Positions 1 through 9,355 are shown, numbered from the stretch's first letter. The stretch is DNA of 64,000 nt from Bacteroidota bacterium (GCA_021155905.1 JAJNBG010000013.1:1-64000), one strand, 5' to 3'. Numbers and translations: made by a program. The notes: generated by a model not told the origin, from the letters alone.

Positions 1-1768
1 GAAAAAAATATTTATTCCACTAGTAGCCAGTGTGTTCACATTAGGCTTAGCTTCATGTTCATCATGTTCAGACGATAAAAAAGAAACCCATAACGGCGAA
101 GAAGGCAAAGGCGGCGTTTATATGGGAGGAGTTATGCGTATGAACGAGGTTGAAGCATTCAAAAGCTTAAATCCTATTGCAGTTAATGAAATCGTTGGTT
201 TCCACGTTGGTACTCAGCTATTTGAGGGTTTAGTGAAGTTTGATCAAAACGACCTTTCCATTCATCCGGCCATTGCCCGTTCATGGGAAAGTAATTCGGA
301 TCAAACGGAGTGGACATTTCATATACGCCAGGGTGTTATGTTTCACCCGGACGCCTGTTTTCCTGATGGAAAAGGCAGAGCTTTAACGGCAAATGATGTG
401 AAATTATGTTTTGATAAATTATGTACCGCCGATCCAAATAATGCGCAGTTTGATGTTACTTTCAAAGACCGTGTAGTGGGAGCAAACGAAGCGTTCGAAG
501 CTTCAAAATCCGGTAAGAATATGCCGGTTTCGGGTGTTAAGGTGGTGAATGATTCAACGGTTGTTATTAATTTGAAGGCACCATTCGCTGGTTTCTTAAA
601 CATTATCGCAATGCCGGGCTGCTGGATTTATCCAAAAGAAGCGTTGGATAAATACGGTTTGGATTTACGTATTCATCCTGTTGGAACCGGGCCTTTTCAG
701 TTAGAAACAGTGAAAGAAGGTGAAGTATTAATTATGAAGAAAAACCCGAACTATTATGGAGTTGATAAGGACGGAAACAAATTACCATATTTGGATGGAT
801 TGAAATATACTTTCATCCGTGAGAAAAAAGCAGAGATTTTAGAATTCAAATCGGGTAACCTGGATATGGTTTACCGTTTACCGGTTGAAATTTTCCATGA
901 AATCATGGGTGACCTGGAGCATGCAAAAGACCGCAAGACAGAATTCCAGATTTTAAGCTCTCCTGCATTTAATACAAACTATTTAGGATTTAATTGTGCC
1001 GGAACGGTTTTCAATAAAAAAGAAACTCGTTTAGCATTTAACTACGCCATCGACAGACATAAAATCGCTGACTTTACTATTCAGGGTGAAGGTACTTCCG
1101 GAGATTACGGAATGGTGCCTTATGTGAGTGCTTTCGAAAAAGATGGTTATGATTTTAAAGGATTAAAAGGATACACATTTGATGTAGCGAAAGCAAAAGA
1201 ATATTTAAAACAGGCAGGTTATCCTGATGGAAAAGGTTTTCCAAAAGTGACCTTACAAATTAATAGTGGTGGTGGAGACAGAAATGGCTTAATCGCTGAG
1301 GTGGTTCAGAAAATGTTAAAGGAGAACTTAAATGTTGACATCAACATCAACATTGTTCCTTTCGCAGAACATATTGAGCAAATTCAATCCGGTAAATCTG
1401 ATTTCTTCCGTTTTGCATGGATTGCTGATTACCCGGATCCTGAAACGTTCCTGACTTTATTTTATGGTAAGCATGTACCTGCAAGTCCAACAGAAAAATC
1501 ATTCATCAACTATTTCCGTTTTAAGAATGCGAGGTTTGATTCATTATTCGCTGCTACATTTACAGAGCCTGATAAAGCAAAGCGTTACGCGTTATTGTCA
1601 AAAGCTGAACAGATTGTATTGGATGAGGCTCCTTTTATGCCAATATTCTATGATGAAAATTTCAGACTGGAGCAGTTAAACGTTCGTAATTTTCCTGAAA
1701 ATGCTATGAATTACATGGATTTGTCAGTAGTGTATCTGATCCCGAAAGACAAGATGCCAAAGAAATAA
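1..1768 (+). CDS. Family 5 solute-binding lipoprotein (oligopeptide/dipeptide ABC type), start codon cut by window edge
   Basis: The first base is the G of a probable ATG followed by AAA AAA ATA, so only two bases of the start codon are missing. The product is 589 residues. Residues 1-20 form a lipoprotein signal peptide (KKIFIPL..., hydrophobic stretch, lipobox L-A-S-C with Cys20). The mature part matches SBP_bac_5/OppA-DppA proteins: an early segment on landing in the cavity (LFEGLVKF), then HPAIARSWESNSD followed by FHIRQGVMFHPD, a central PVGTGPFQ motif, and late KAKEYLKQAGYPDG and DYPDPETFL segments. Length is normal for the family. By family knowledge it would bind oligopeptides or similar solutes for an ABC importer. 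In Bacteroidota it would be tethered to the inner membrane or exported to the outer membrane; I cannot tell which. No permease or ATPase gene lies in the window; the rest of an operon could be to the left. A GTG at 32 is an internal codon, not the start. Confidence 0.9.
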   Translation, partial: KKIFIPLVASVFTLGLASCSSCSDDKKETHNGEEGKGGVYMGGVMRMNEVEAFKSLNPIAVNEIVGFHVGTQLFEGLVKFDQNDLSIHPAIARSWESNSDQTEWTFHIRQGVMFHPDACFPDGKGRALTANDVKLCFDKLCTADPNNAQFDVTFKDRVVGANEAFEASKSGKNMPVSGVKVVNDSTVVINLKAPFAGFLNIIAMPGCWIYPKEALDKYGLDLRIHPVGTGPFQLETVKEGEVLIMKKNPNYYGVDKDGNKLPYLDGLKYTFIREKKAEILEFKSGNLDMVYRLPVEIFHEIMGDLEHAKDRKTEFQILSSPAFNTNYLGFNCAGTVFNKKETRLAFNYAIDRHKIADFTIQGEGTSGDYGMVPYVSAFEKDGYDFKGLKGYTFDVAKAKEYLKQAGYPDGKGFPKVTLQINSGGGDRNGLIAEVVQKMLKENLNVDININIVPFAEHIEQIQSGKSDFFRFAWIADYPDPETFLTLFYGKHVPASPTEKSFINYFRFKNARFDSLFAATFTEPDKAKRYALLSKAEQIVLDEAPFMPIFYDENFRLEQLNVRNFPENAMNYMDLSVVYLIPKDKMPKK

Positions 1769-1783
1769 AAAGCATTAGTTCAT

Positions 1784-1818
1784 AAAAAAACGCTTTCTGG
1801 TTTCAGAAGGCGTTTTTT
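1784..1818. terminator. Bidirectional intrinsic terminator between convergent genes
   Basis: A 9-bp stem (1791-1799 with 1804-1812, one G-T wobble) has a 4-nt loop, preceded by seven A (1784-1790) and followed by six T (1813-1818). The A and T runs let it work for the binding-protein gene on the plus strand and the kinase gene on the minus strand. Confidence 0.85.
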
Positions 1819-1821
1819 GTT

Positions 1822-2238
1822 TTAAAACAATTTCACTTTATATTTTTCAGCCATTTTCCGGATCTGCTCGTCGTTCACATCATGAGTGTTTTTGCTATGA
1901 TGATAGTTCTCAACGGTCACCACATAAACGGCGTAATTAAATTCTGAAGCTAAAATAAAATAAGTCTCCAGCTCCCAGTCCATCGTAAAGGTATTATGAA
2001 TGAATATTTTTTGGATCGACTGTTTCATGGCATCTCTCGTCAACGATTCGCATTCCTTGTAGGCCAGGTGATTGTCCTGAAAATTAAAAATGTATTCTCC
2101 GGTTAATTCATCCGTGAAATAATCATCTACAGAAAATACAGGATACGTGTTATTTTCTGAAAGTAATTTAGCCAAGGTGGTTTTGCCGCTACCAGGAAGG
2201 CCACGTAACAGAATCAGAGAGTTTTTATTCGACGACAT
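1822..2238 (-). CDS. Small P-loop kinase (AAA_33 / N4BP2L1-like)
   Basis: The 138-residue protein opens with a Walker A loop, GLPGSGKTT at residues 13-21, on strand LILLR. A VDDYF motif follows near residue 38, the usual second acidic position in AAA_33 nucleotide or polynucleotide kinases. Homologues related to N4BP2-like proteins are ATP-binding phosphotransferases whose substrate is often unknown. The IFIHNTFTMDWELETYF segment and the VVTVENYHHSKNTHDV segment fit the second half of that family, where an HxVP-type motif lies. There is no signal peptide, so it is cytoplasmic. It is alone on its strand, convergent with the binding-protein gene, 54 bp from the PorP/SprF gene end upstream. A zeta-toxin relation is possible, but there is no antitoxin gene. 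Substrate is unknown. Confidence 0.75.
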   Translation of the reverse strand: MSSNKNSLILLRGLPGSGKTTLAKLLSENNTYPVFSVDDYFTDELTGEYIFNFQDNHLAYKECESLTRDAMKQSIQKIFIHNTFTMDWELETYFILASEFNYAVYVVTVENYHHSKNTHDVNDEQIRKMAEKYKVKLF

Positions 2239-2292
2239 TGAATTCCTATTTACCTACAAAGGTAGGATATTATTTGCCAGCTTATGTTACGC

Positions 2293-3330
2293 TTAGAAAA
2301 ATCTCGACGTAGTTGCTCCTCTTCGGTAGGTATCAAAAGCATAGCGTAAAGAAATTTCAAAACCGCCTTTTGTATTCGATACCGTGCGCAACTTCGATAA
2401 ATTCATATCATAGCTAAACCCGATGGCACAGCTGTTGTATTCAAATTTAACCAATGCAATGGCTGCATCTTTTGCCCTGTAATAGCCGCCGAGAGAAATC
2501 GCCATGAATTTCTTGAGTCCGGTATATTTGGAATCACCCTGCAAAATATACTGTGCAGTTAATCCCGGAGTAATTTCTTTGGTCGGGCCTTGCAGGAAAA
2601 CAACATATGAAGGTTTCAAAACAATATTGGTATTCTGTAGACCAATAGCAGCGTCTCCGTGAAACACATACTTCATATACAAGCGGGTGGCATCTCCATA
2701 AAACGAATAGGCAGGCTGATGCGGATGGAATATGGCTATTCCTAAATTCAGTCGCTTGGCATTATTGGCACTCATATACATTTCGTGTGAACCATAACTG
2801 TATTGAATACCACCTGCAAAATCCACGAAGTTAAAATTTAGCGCGGCATTCGTTTCCCCGCTTTGTTTTGTGGCATCATAGGCCATGCCATCATACTGGT
2901 TACCCCAACTGTACGAAGTTGTATTGATTCCCCTTTGTATATATCCAGCCATTAAGCCGGCAGAGATCAGGTTGCTTTTATTCAATAATACCATACCGGA
3001 TAATGAAAAATTAACTTGAGTCGTTTTCATTTGACCGGCACCTGCTTTGTCAGAAAAAAAATCGAGGCCTATACCAAGATGATTTTTTTTCTTTTTCAGG
3101 AGTCGCCCATCCACGGTTACTGCTATCGTTTTAAAAGGCGCATTCACGCTTTGCCATTGCGATTTGTAATTGGCAATCACCCGTACCTCATGCGGCACGC
3201 CAACGTTCGCCGGATTAAGTAATACCGGGGTTTCGTCAAATTGCGAAAAATGAATATCCTGCGCGATCGATGTACTGCTGATAAATATTACCAGAAATAG
3301 GCCAACATTTTTTTTAAGTTTTGTTTTCAT
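2293..3330 (-). CDS. PorP/SprF-family type IX secretion outer-membrane protein
   Basis: The 345-residue protein starts with a signal peptide ending near SIAQ, then the hallmark PorP/SprF opening DIHFSQFDETPVLLNPANVG. The rest alternates short beta strands and turns (for example LIPS-type GLMAGYIQRG, LNLGIAIFHPHQP, PSYVVFLQGPTKEITPGL), fitting an outer-membrane barrel. In Bacteroidota such proteins are usually encoded next to a large protein with a type B T9SS sorting domain and are needed for that protein's surface attachment. That is the arrangement here: the 1975-residue adhesin gene ends 18 bp upstream, on the same strand, so the two are probably one operon. It is more likely a dedicated SprF-like partner than the core PorP of the secretion machine, since no other por genes are present. 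Confidence 0.9.
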   Translation of the reverse strand: MKTKLKKNVGLFLVIFISSTSIAQDIHFSQFDETPVLLNPANVGVPHEVRVIANYKSQWQSVNAPFKTIAVTVDGRLLKKKKNHLGIGLDFFSDKAGAGQMKTTQVNFSLSGMVLLNKSNLISAGLMAGYIQRGINTTSYSWGNQYDGMAYDATKQSGETNAALNFNFVDFAGGIQYSYGSHEMYMSANNAKRLNLGIAIFHPHQPAYSFYGDATRLYMKYVFHGDAAIGLQNTNIVLKPSYVVFLQGPTKEITPGLTAQYILQGDSKYTGLKKFMAISLGGYYRAKDAAIALVKFEYNSCAIGFSYDMNLSKLRTVSNTKGGFEISLRYAFDTYRRGATTSRFF

Positions 3331-3347
3331 GTTTCTTTTTTACGCAA

Positions 3348-6300
3348 TTATTTTACAATTGAGATGCTTCCTTTTTGAAGAACATCTTCACCGTCTACTG
3401 TTGCTTTTAGATAGTAGGCAAAAGCAGCGGGATCCATTTTTTTGCTGTTAAAGGTTCCATCCCATCCAAAGGCAGGATCTGTGGATGTAAATACCTTTTC
3501 ACCCCAGCGGTCAAAGATCACAAATTCCATATTCTCAATACAATTCCCATAGACATAGAGTACGTCGTTCTGACCATCATCATTCGGAGAGAAAGCCGTT
3601 GGCACGAACACTTCGCCGCATTTAACATCCACAATGATCGTTACGGTGTCAATACCGATGCACCCACCTGAGTTGGCTGATAGTGTATAAGTAGTAGTTA
3701 CAGCAGGCGTGGCCATTGTGACAGAGCATGTAGAACAACTGAGTGAAACAGAAGGCGACCATACAACCGTTGATCCTATTGGCACACTTCCATTTAATCC
3801 TGCACTTTCCCCTGCAAAAATCGTGGTTCCGTTACCCGCATTCACCGATAAAATTCCGGATGAACTTACATAGCAGCTGGATGAAACGGAACATCCGGTA
3901 CCATCTGTTACCACGACCGTATAAGTCCCTGCTGATAATCCGCTCACAGTCGTACTATTGCTATTCACACTCCATAAGTACGTTAAGGATCCATTTCCAC
4001 CGCTTGCTGATGCAGTAGCAGTTCCGTCATAGTTTCCACAGGTAGCAGGTGTTGTTGAAAGTGACACTGAAATCGCTGCTGGCTGTGTGATATTGACAAT
4101 AGTTGAAGTTGTACATCCTAAGCCATAGCCAACAGTCACGGTATATCCACCGGCACTTAAGCCATTTGCACTGGTAGCATTTCCTCCGCTTGGTGACCAG
4201 GTGTATGTGTAGGGCCCGGAACCTGTGGTTACATTGATAGTGGCTGCCCCATTGGCCGCTCCGTTGCAATTCAGATTTGTTTGGGACGTAATGGATAATG
4301 TCGGCCCACCGGCAGCGCCATTAATGGTAGTTACTGATGTTGTCTGACATCCATTAGAATCTATGACTTTTACAGTGTAATTGCCTGCAGCCAAATTTGA
4401 TATAGTGGACGTAGTCGCTCCTGACGGACTCCAGCTATAGGTATAAGATGGAGCTCCTCCGGATGCATTCGCGGTCGCACTTCCAACGCTTGTTCCACAA
4501 CCGGTTGGCGAATTTGAAATAGGCGCAGACAATGCTGCAGTTGGTTGAGTAATGGCTAAGGTTCCCGTGCCTGTACAGTTAGTAGCATCTTTTATGGTAA
4601 TTGTATAAACACCGGCGGTTAAACTATTTTGTGTGGCACCCGTTAAATTACCCGGACTCCAGGTATAAGAATAGGAACCACCTCCACCGGCAGCATTAAT
4701 CGTTGCTGTTCCGGTATTCGATCCAAAACAATTGACACTAGCCTGCGATACAACAGATAAAGTTGGCCCGCCCGACGTTGTTATATTAGTAATCACTATT
4801 ACAGCGCACCCTTTAATATCAGTAACGGTTACCGAATTGCTTCCGGCCGCTAAATTTGAAACACCGGCGGTGGTTCCTCCACCAGGTGACCAGCTATAAG
4901 AGTAAGCAGGCGTTCCACCACTTGCTGTTACTGTGGCTCCGCCTGTACTGGCGCCACATCCTGCCGCCGATGTTGCAGAAATGATTGCCGAAAGCGCAGC
5001 TGTTGGCTGTGCAATCGTTAAAGTTCCTGAACCCACGCATGAGTTTGCATCTGCAACATTGATGGTATAGGTTCCTGCACTTAAACTTGTTTGACTTGCC
5101 CCGGTTAAGTTACCAGGCGCCCATGTATATGTGTATGAGCCCGTCCCACCACTGCCAGCTACCGTAGCTGTTCCGGTATTTGCACCAAAACAATTAACGT
5201 TGGCTTGGGAAGAAACGGAAAGAGTAGGACCTCCGGCAGAAGTAATGTTGGCAATTGCTGTTGCCGTACAACCATTTGCATCAGTAACGGTTACCGTGTT
5301 GGACCCAGCATTTAAGCCTGTAACTCCTGCGGTTGTTCCTCCCGCTGGCGACCAGTTGTAGTTATATCCCGGTGTTCCGCCACTGGCGGTTACTGTTGCT
5401 CCCCCGGTTCCACCCCCTGCTGTTACAGAAGTTAATGTCATGTCATCCACCGCAAAAGAAGGATCTGCTCCGGCACCATTATCATTATTTACCCACCGGT
5501 ATCCGATTTTAACCGCTGCATTATTATTAGCGCTGGCTGGTAAGGCAATCGTTCTGGAAGCCCATTGTCCCTGGCTTCCACCACATACCACTGTTTTAGG
5601 CATATTATCTATTTGAGCCCAAACAGTGCCGTTGAAATACCAAAGCGTGGCGTCATCAACTGTTGTTTCCCCACCTTCGATATACTTGAAATTGAGAGTA
5701 ATATTTGATTGTCCCGTACAGTTAATAGTTGGGGATTCTGCCCGTTTGTCGGCGCTTACAGCATTGGTTCCCAGGCCTGTATCATAGGCTGCGCCGCAGT
5801 CACCTGAAGGACAGAAAAGGAATGCAGCCGGGGATGTAGATACATTGGCGACGTGTAAAGTTCGGTTTGTTGTTCCGGCACCAAGACATCCGTCTCCGCA
5901 ATTCCCAACGCCCATGCCTGATTCAGTGGCACTTACATACCATTGATTAGCAGAAGGATCGTTTGTGCCTGTGTTAGTGACCGCCCATGCACCATTGGTA
6001 CCTGTAAACGCGGAGGCAAGAGCACCCTGGTTACAACCCGTTCCAAAAGCTTCTGTCCAGAAAACAGTAGATGTTGTTCCGCTACCGCAACTTGCGGCTG
6101 TTGTTGCAGTGATCACTGCCGATACTGCAGAGGTTGGTTGAGTGATTGTTAAAGTTGCTGAGCCAACACATGAGTTGGCGTCAGAAGCATTTATAGTATA
6201 TGTACCTGCTGCTAAACTCGTTTGGCTGGCACCGGTTAAATTTCCGGGTGTCCATGTATAGTTATAAGTGCCTGTTCCTCCACTGGCATTCACTGTCGCG

Positions 6301-9275
6301 GTCCCGGTGTTGGCACCAAAACAATTAATATTAGTTTGAGAGGCAACAGAAACTGATAGTCCGCCAGATGAAGAAATAGTAGCAACGGCTGTCTTCGCGC
6401 AACCCTTTGCATCAGTAACGGTTACCGTGTGGCTACCGGCATTTAAATTTGAAACGCCTGCGGTTGAACCCCCGCTTGGTGCCCAGCTATACGTATAGCC
6501 TGATGTTCCGCCACTTGGGGTAACAGTTGCGCCTCCCGTACTTGCGCCGCAACCCGCTGCTGCAGTGGAAGAAATGACTGCATTTAATGCCGCAGTCGGT
6601 TGAGTAATTGTAACGGTTCCTGTACCCGTGCATTGATTCGCATCACTGATAGCAATGGTATATGTACCTGCTGTCAGTGCAGATTGACTGGCACCAGTTA
6701 AATTTCCTGGCGACCAGGTATAGGAATATGAACCAGCCCCACCAGTTGTGCTAACTGCCGCCGTCCCGGTACTGGCCCCGAAACAGTTAACATTAGTTTG
6801 AGAACTAACAGCCATGGTTAAGGTTGGGCAAGATGTGGTCGTACAATTGGGAATAGTTCCGGGAGTAAAGGTTATTGTTGTCCCGGCAGCATCGGTAATT
6901 TTTATTTGGGTAGCTCCACCAGGAAGCGTCGTATTTGTTCCTGTTGCAAAGTTAGACCAGCCTGCCGCAGTAGTGCAACTTGTAACGGGAGTAGCACCAT
7001 TTACACATTGATTTAAGGGAAATCCAAACCAGGTATACCCACATGCCTGGCATTGTGCCTGATTGGTGATTGGAGAGGAAGTTCCTGCTACAAACGTTGC
7101 CCAGGTATAAGGACCAACCCCATTTGAGACGGTAATAGATCCATTTGATTCTAAACATACACTTAGGGTTGCGCAAGGAGAAACGATAATTGTTGTTGTT
7201 CCAACCCCACAGGTCAAACTATATGTAATAACATGAGAACCTACTCCTGCTGTTGCCGGATTAAACGTACCGTTCGTAGCGTTTGTAATTCCTGTTCCAC
7301 TCCAGGTACCACCGGGGGTTGTTGCTGTTAAATTAAATGCAGCGGCAGAACTACATATATTTGGTGATGGACAAATATTGGCATCGCAGCAGGTTAAGGA
7401 TAGGGTTGCGCCAGCTGTTAAGGTGTTGAGAGATTGGATGTAACCTGTTCGTGAGGATGTCCCGGAATTTCCTGTGGAACCACAGGCAATGACATCACCA
7501 CTGGTGCTTACATGTACATCATACACATTGAATGGTACAGCAACGGTTGCCAATTGAACTAATGCCGGACTGAATTTTGTCACCGCATTGGTTGATCCCA
7601 CATAAATGTTTCCCGCCGCATCAATATCTATCCCGCTACATCCTACGATATTTTTTCCAAGGCTGGTTGTTGAAGCGCCGCCGGGAATAGCCACTGAAGA
7701 TATAATAGATGCGTTGGCAAGCGAACGTTTAAATAAGGTAGTGCCATTATGTGTATATACAAAGTTTACGTCGGCCCGTATGGCCATAATCCCTGTATTG
7801 GCGTCACGGTAGTTTTCGCATTTATAAGAAAGACCATGGGTGCTTGTCGTTTTATATAACCCGGAATTACCACTACATGCGGTCAAATTTTGATTGATAT
7901 AGCCTATGGAATCAAGGGTTAAAAAATAGTATCGCCCGTTTCCACAGGATGTTATTGAGCGGACTTCCTGTATGCTAGGCAAGGGAAAAACTCCGCCATA
8001 GGCTACTATTTTTGTACTCAACACGGCGCCATTAGTTGTATTGATGTCAAAAATGGCTCCTCTTAAATTATCAGTACCACCTACAATTAATTTAGTCTGA
8101 TCGCAGTTAAACGCAATATTCCAATATTCATTTAACGCTCCGCCTCCAGCTGTCCATTGGAGAGCCCCGGCAGTATTAACTTTCACAATCCCTGCATTTG
8201 TCGCTCCATTAGTCACATAGGAATTTCCTACATTATCAACTGCAAATGTTCCAAGCCAAGAGGTGGTAGTATCATAAGGCGTATTATAGGTCCATTGTAT
8301 TGCTCCCGCGGCATTATATTTTACTAATTGCAGAGGGGTCACACCACCTATGATGTATACATTTCCTGCCCCGTCTCTTTCACATTCCCATACGCAATCC
8401 CAATTGCTTGTAAAGGCTGGTGTTTGAGTCCAGGGGTCAATCACTATTGTTTTTGTATTGTCGTAATTGCTCAACTGGAAAGAAATTGTTTTTCCTGTCT
8501 TGATAAAAGCAGAACTAATGACCGATGACGTGTTCCCTTGATAAAAAGTTAATGGTGCATGATCGATGATGTCGCCAAACTTAGTATTAATGTGAATGTC
8601 TCCATTATTTTTTAAAGAAACGTGACTATTATAAACCATTTTTACTAATGAGGGATCAGCACCCGGGTGAAGCGTTAAAGAATATTTTATCCCCCCTTTT
8701 TCCGAAAAAACGTATTCAATGTCGATGTTCGGGTAAATATTTTTGTAGGTGATTTTCCTGAAGCCTTTAACGTTTGAAATGTTTTCCAGACCTTCGCCAA
8801 CTTGCTTAATACAGTAACTGTGATAATCGGAGGTTAATTCAGTTCCTACTACTTCAACATTAGGATTGGCATTATGCCATAACATGGTTACTTGGTCGGC
8901 TTTTACTTTCAGTTCATGCTCTTCTTTTTCGTGACGCATATGTTCTTCAGGGTTCCTGAATTCTTCCCTTCGCTCCCTTTCGATTTCACGTTCGTCTTTT
9001 TCTTTTTTCTTTGTTTCTAAAAGAGCATAGATAATTCCTTTTTTAGTAAAATAAATTTTAGTGCCCCCATGGTCTACCGCAAACAATACTGGTGATGAAT
9101 TTCCAAATGAGGAAGGAAGTACGAACTGACCTTTATTTTCAACAAACGATTTCCGGAACCCAAATTTTTTAGCCCAGGAAAAATTAGTGTCGCTGCTTTG
9201 AGCATTCGATTGAACAGAAGTTAAACAAGCCAGACAAATTGAAAAGGATAAAAAATAACGTAAAATTGATTTCAT
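3348..9275 (-). CDS. Giant secreted SprB-repeat adhesin with T9SS type B sorting domain
   Basis: Protein of 1975 residues. Order: signal peptide (about 1-27); a DUF7948-type domain beginning FVENKGQF (about 45-285), interrupted by a charged segment at about 88-125; a beta-propeller-like region with repeated W-x(4)-N and GNVYIIGG-type strands (about 290-620), likely SBBP-related; a Cys-rich transition; ten SprB-type repeats (about 815-1805); a PKD/Ig-like segment; and a C-terminal type B (CHU_C, gliding-motility-associated) domain with VPTAFSPNDDGQND and FDRWGEKVF...WDGTFN. Proteins with this tail are exported by the T9SS and held at the surface, and SprB itself is a gliding adhesin. Whether this organism glides is unknown. 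The PorP/SprF gene lies 18 bp downstream. A domain of about 220 residues sits inside the fourth SprB repeat. Many overlapping ORFs here are frame shadows of the GC-richer repeats. Confidence 0.93.
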   Translation of the reverse strand: MKSILRYFLSFSICLACLTSVQSNAQSSDTNFSWAKKFGFRKSFVENKGQFVLPSSFGNSSPVLFAVDHGGTKIYFTKKGIIYALLETKKKEKDEREIERERREEFRNPEEHMRHEKEEHELKVKADQVTMLWHNANPNVEVVGTELTSDYHSYCIKQVGEGLENISNVKGFRKITYKNIYPNIDIEYVFSEKGGIKYSLTLHPGADPSLVKMVYNSHVSLKNNGDIHINTKFGDIIDHAPLTFYQGNTSSVISSAFIKTGKTISFQLSNYDNTKTIVIDPWTQTPAFTSNWDCVWECERDGAGNVYIIGGVTPLQLVKYNAAGAIQWTYNTPYDTTTSWLGTFAVDNVGNSYVTNGATNAGIVKVNTAGALQWTAGGGALNEYWNIAFNCDQTKLIVGGTDNLRGAIFDINTTNGAVLSTKIVAYGGVFPLPSIQEVRSITSCGNGRYYFLTLDSIGYINQNLTACSGNSGLYKTTSTHGLSYKCENYRDANTGIMAIRADVNFVYTHNGTTLFKRSLANASIISSVAIPGGASTTSLGKNIVGCSGIDIDAAGNIYVGSTNAVTKFSPALVQLATVAVPFNVYDVHVSTSGDVIACGSTGNSGTSSRTGYIQSLNTLTAGATLSLTCCDANICPSPNICSSAAAFNLTATTPGGTWSGTGITNATNGTFNPATAGVGSHVITYSLTCGVGTTTIIVSPCATLSVCLESNGSITVSNGVGPYTWATFVAGTSSPITNQAQCQACGYTWFGFPLNQCVNGATPVTSCTTAAGWSNFATGTNTTLPGGATQIKITDAAGTTITFTPGTIPNCTTTSCPTLTMAVSSQTNVNCFGASTGTAAVSTTGGAGSYSYTWSPGNLTGASQSALTAGTYTIAISDANQCTGTGTVTITQPTAALNAVISSTAAAGCGASTGGATVTPSGGTSGYTYSWAPSGGSTAGVSNLNAGSHTVTVTDAKGCAKTAVATISSSGGLSVSVASQTNINCFGANTGTATVNASGGTGTYNYTWTPGNLTGASQTSLAAGTYTINASDANSCVGSATLTITQPTSAVSAVITATTAASCGSGTTSTVFWTEAFGTGCNQGALASAFTGTNGAWAVTNTGTNDPSANQWYVSATESGMGVGNCGDGCLGAGTTNRTLHVANVSTSPAAFLFCPSGDCGAAYDTGLGTNAVSADKRAESPTINCTGQSNITLNFKYIEGGETTVDDATLWYFNGTVWAQIDNMPKTVVCGGSQGQWASRTIALPASANNNAAVKIGYRWVNNDNGAGADPSFAVDDMTLTSVTAGGGTGGATVTASGGTPGYNYNWSPAGGTTAGVTGLNAGSNTVTVTDANGCTATAIANITSAGGPTLSVSSQANVNCFGANTGTATVAGSGGTGSYTYTWAPGNLTGASQTSLSAGTYTINVADANSCVGSGTLTIAQPTAALSAIISATSAAGCGASTGGATVTASGGTPAYSYSWSPGGGTTAGVSNLAAGSNSVTVTDIKGCAVIVITNITTSGGPTLSVVSQASVNCFGSNTGTATINAAGGGGSYSYTWSPGNLTGATQNSLTAGVYTITIKDATNCTGTGTLAITQPTAALSAPISNSPTGCGTSVGSATANASGGAPSYTYSWSPSGATTSTISNLAAGNYTVKVIDSNGCQTTSVTTINGAAGGPTLSITSQTNLNCNGAANGAATINVTTGSGPYTYTWSPSGGNATSANGLSAGGYTVTVGYGLGCTTSTIVNITQPAAISVSLSTTPATCGNYDGTATASASGGNGSLTYLWSVNSNSTTVSGLSAGTYTVVVTDGTGCSVSSSCYVSSSGILSVNAGNGTTIFAGESAGLNGSVPIGSTVVWSPSVSLSCSTCSVTMATPAVTTTYTLSANSGGCIGIDTVTIIVDVKCGEVFVPTAFSPNDDGQNDVLYVYGNCIENMEFVIFDRWGEKVFTSTDPAFGWDGTFNSKKMDPAAFAYYLKATVDGEDVLQKGSISIVK
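3860..6831 (-). repeat. Ten tandem SprB-type repeats in alternating A/B pairs
   Basis: I count ten repeats of about 66-85 residues. Odd repeats carry CFGANTGTA, YTWSPGNLTGASQ, AGTYTI, DAN-CxGxGTLTITQPTAAL. Even repeats carry CGASTGGATVTASGGT, YSWSPxGG, AGVSNLNAGS, TVTVTD-KGC. The unit of expansion appears to be the A+B pair (about 150 residues, about 460 bp), present five times, with the last pairs most diverged. Each repeat keeps two cysteines, one near its start and one near its end, suggesting one disulfide per repeat. Repeat 4 is split by a foreign domain at about 5411-6080. Confidence 0.85.
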
Positions 9276-9327
9276 GCTTTAAAAAATTAGAATTTAATTA
9301 CAACAAATATTAAAAAATTACGCATGG

Positions 9328-9355
9328 AATATTAGGGGGCTGACCCTCTAATATT
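9328..9355. promoter_or_regulatory. Strong hairpin just upstream of the giant adhesin gene
   Basis: A 12-bp stem (9328-9339 with 9344-9355, one G-T wobble, four inner G-C pairs) closes on a CTGA tetraloop. It lies 53 bp before the adhesin ATG on the minus strand. Read in that direction it lacks an adjoining T run, so a leader structure, mRNA 5' stabiliser or protein site is more likely than a terminator. Nothing else recognisable lies between 9276 and 9480. Confidence 0.45.

Noticed and set aside
1822..2238. Zeta-toxin of a toxin-antitoxin pair
   Set aside because: The P-loop kinase is short, has no adjacent antitoxin gene and fits the N4BP2L1-like kinases better.
5131..7011. Several plus-strand ORFs of 65-76 codons opposite the SprB repeats
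   Set aside because: They recur at the repeat period and are V/P/A-rich mirror images of the repeat codons, so they are shadows, not genes.
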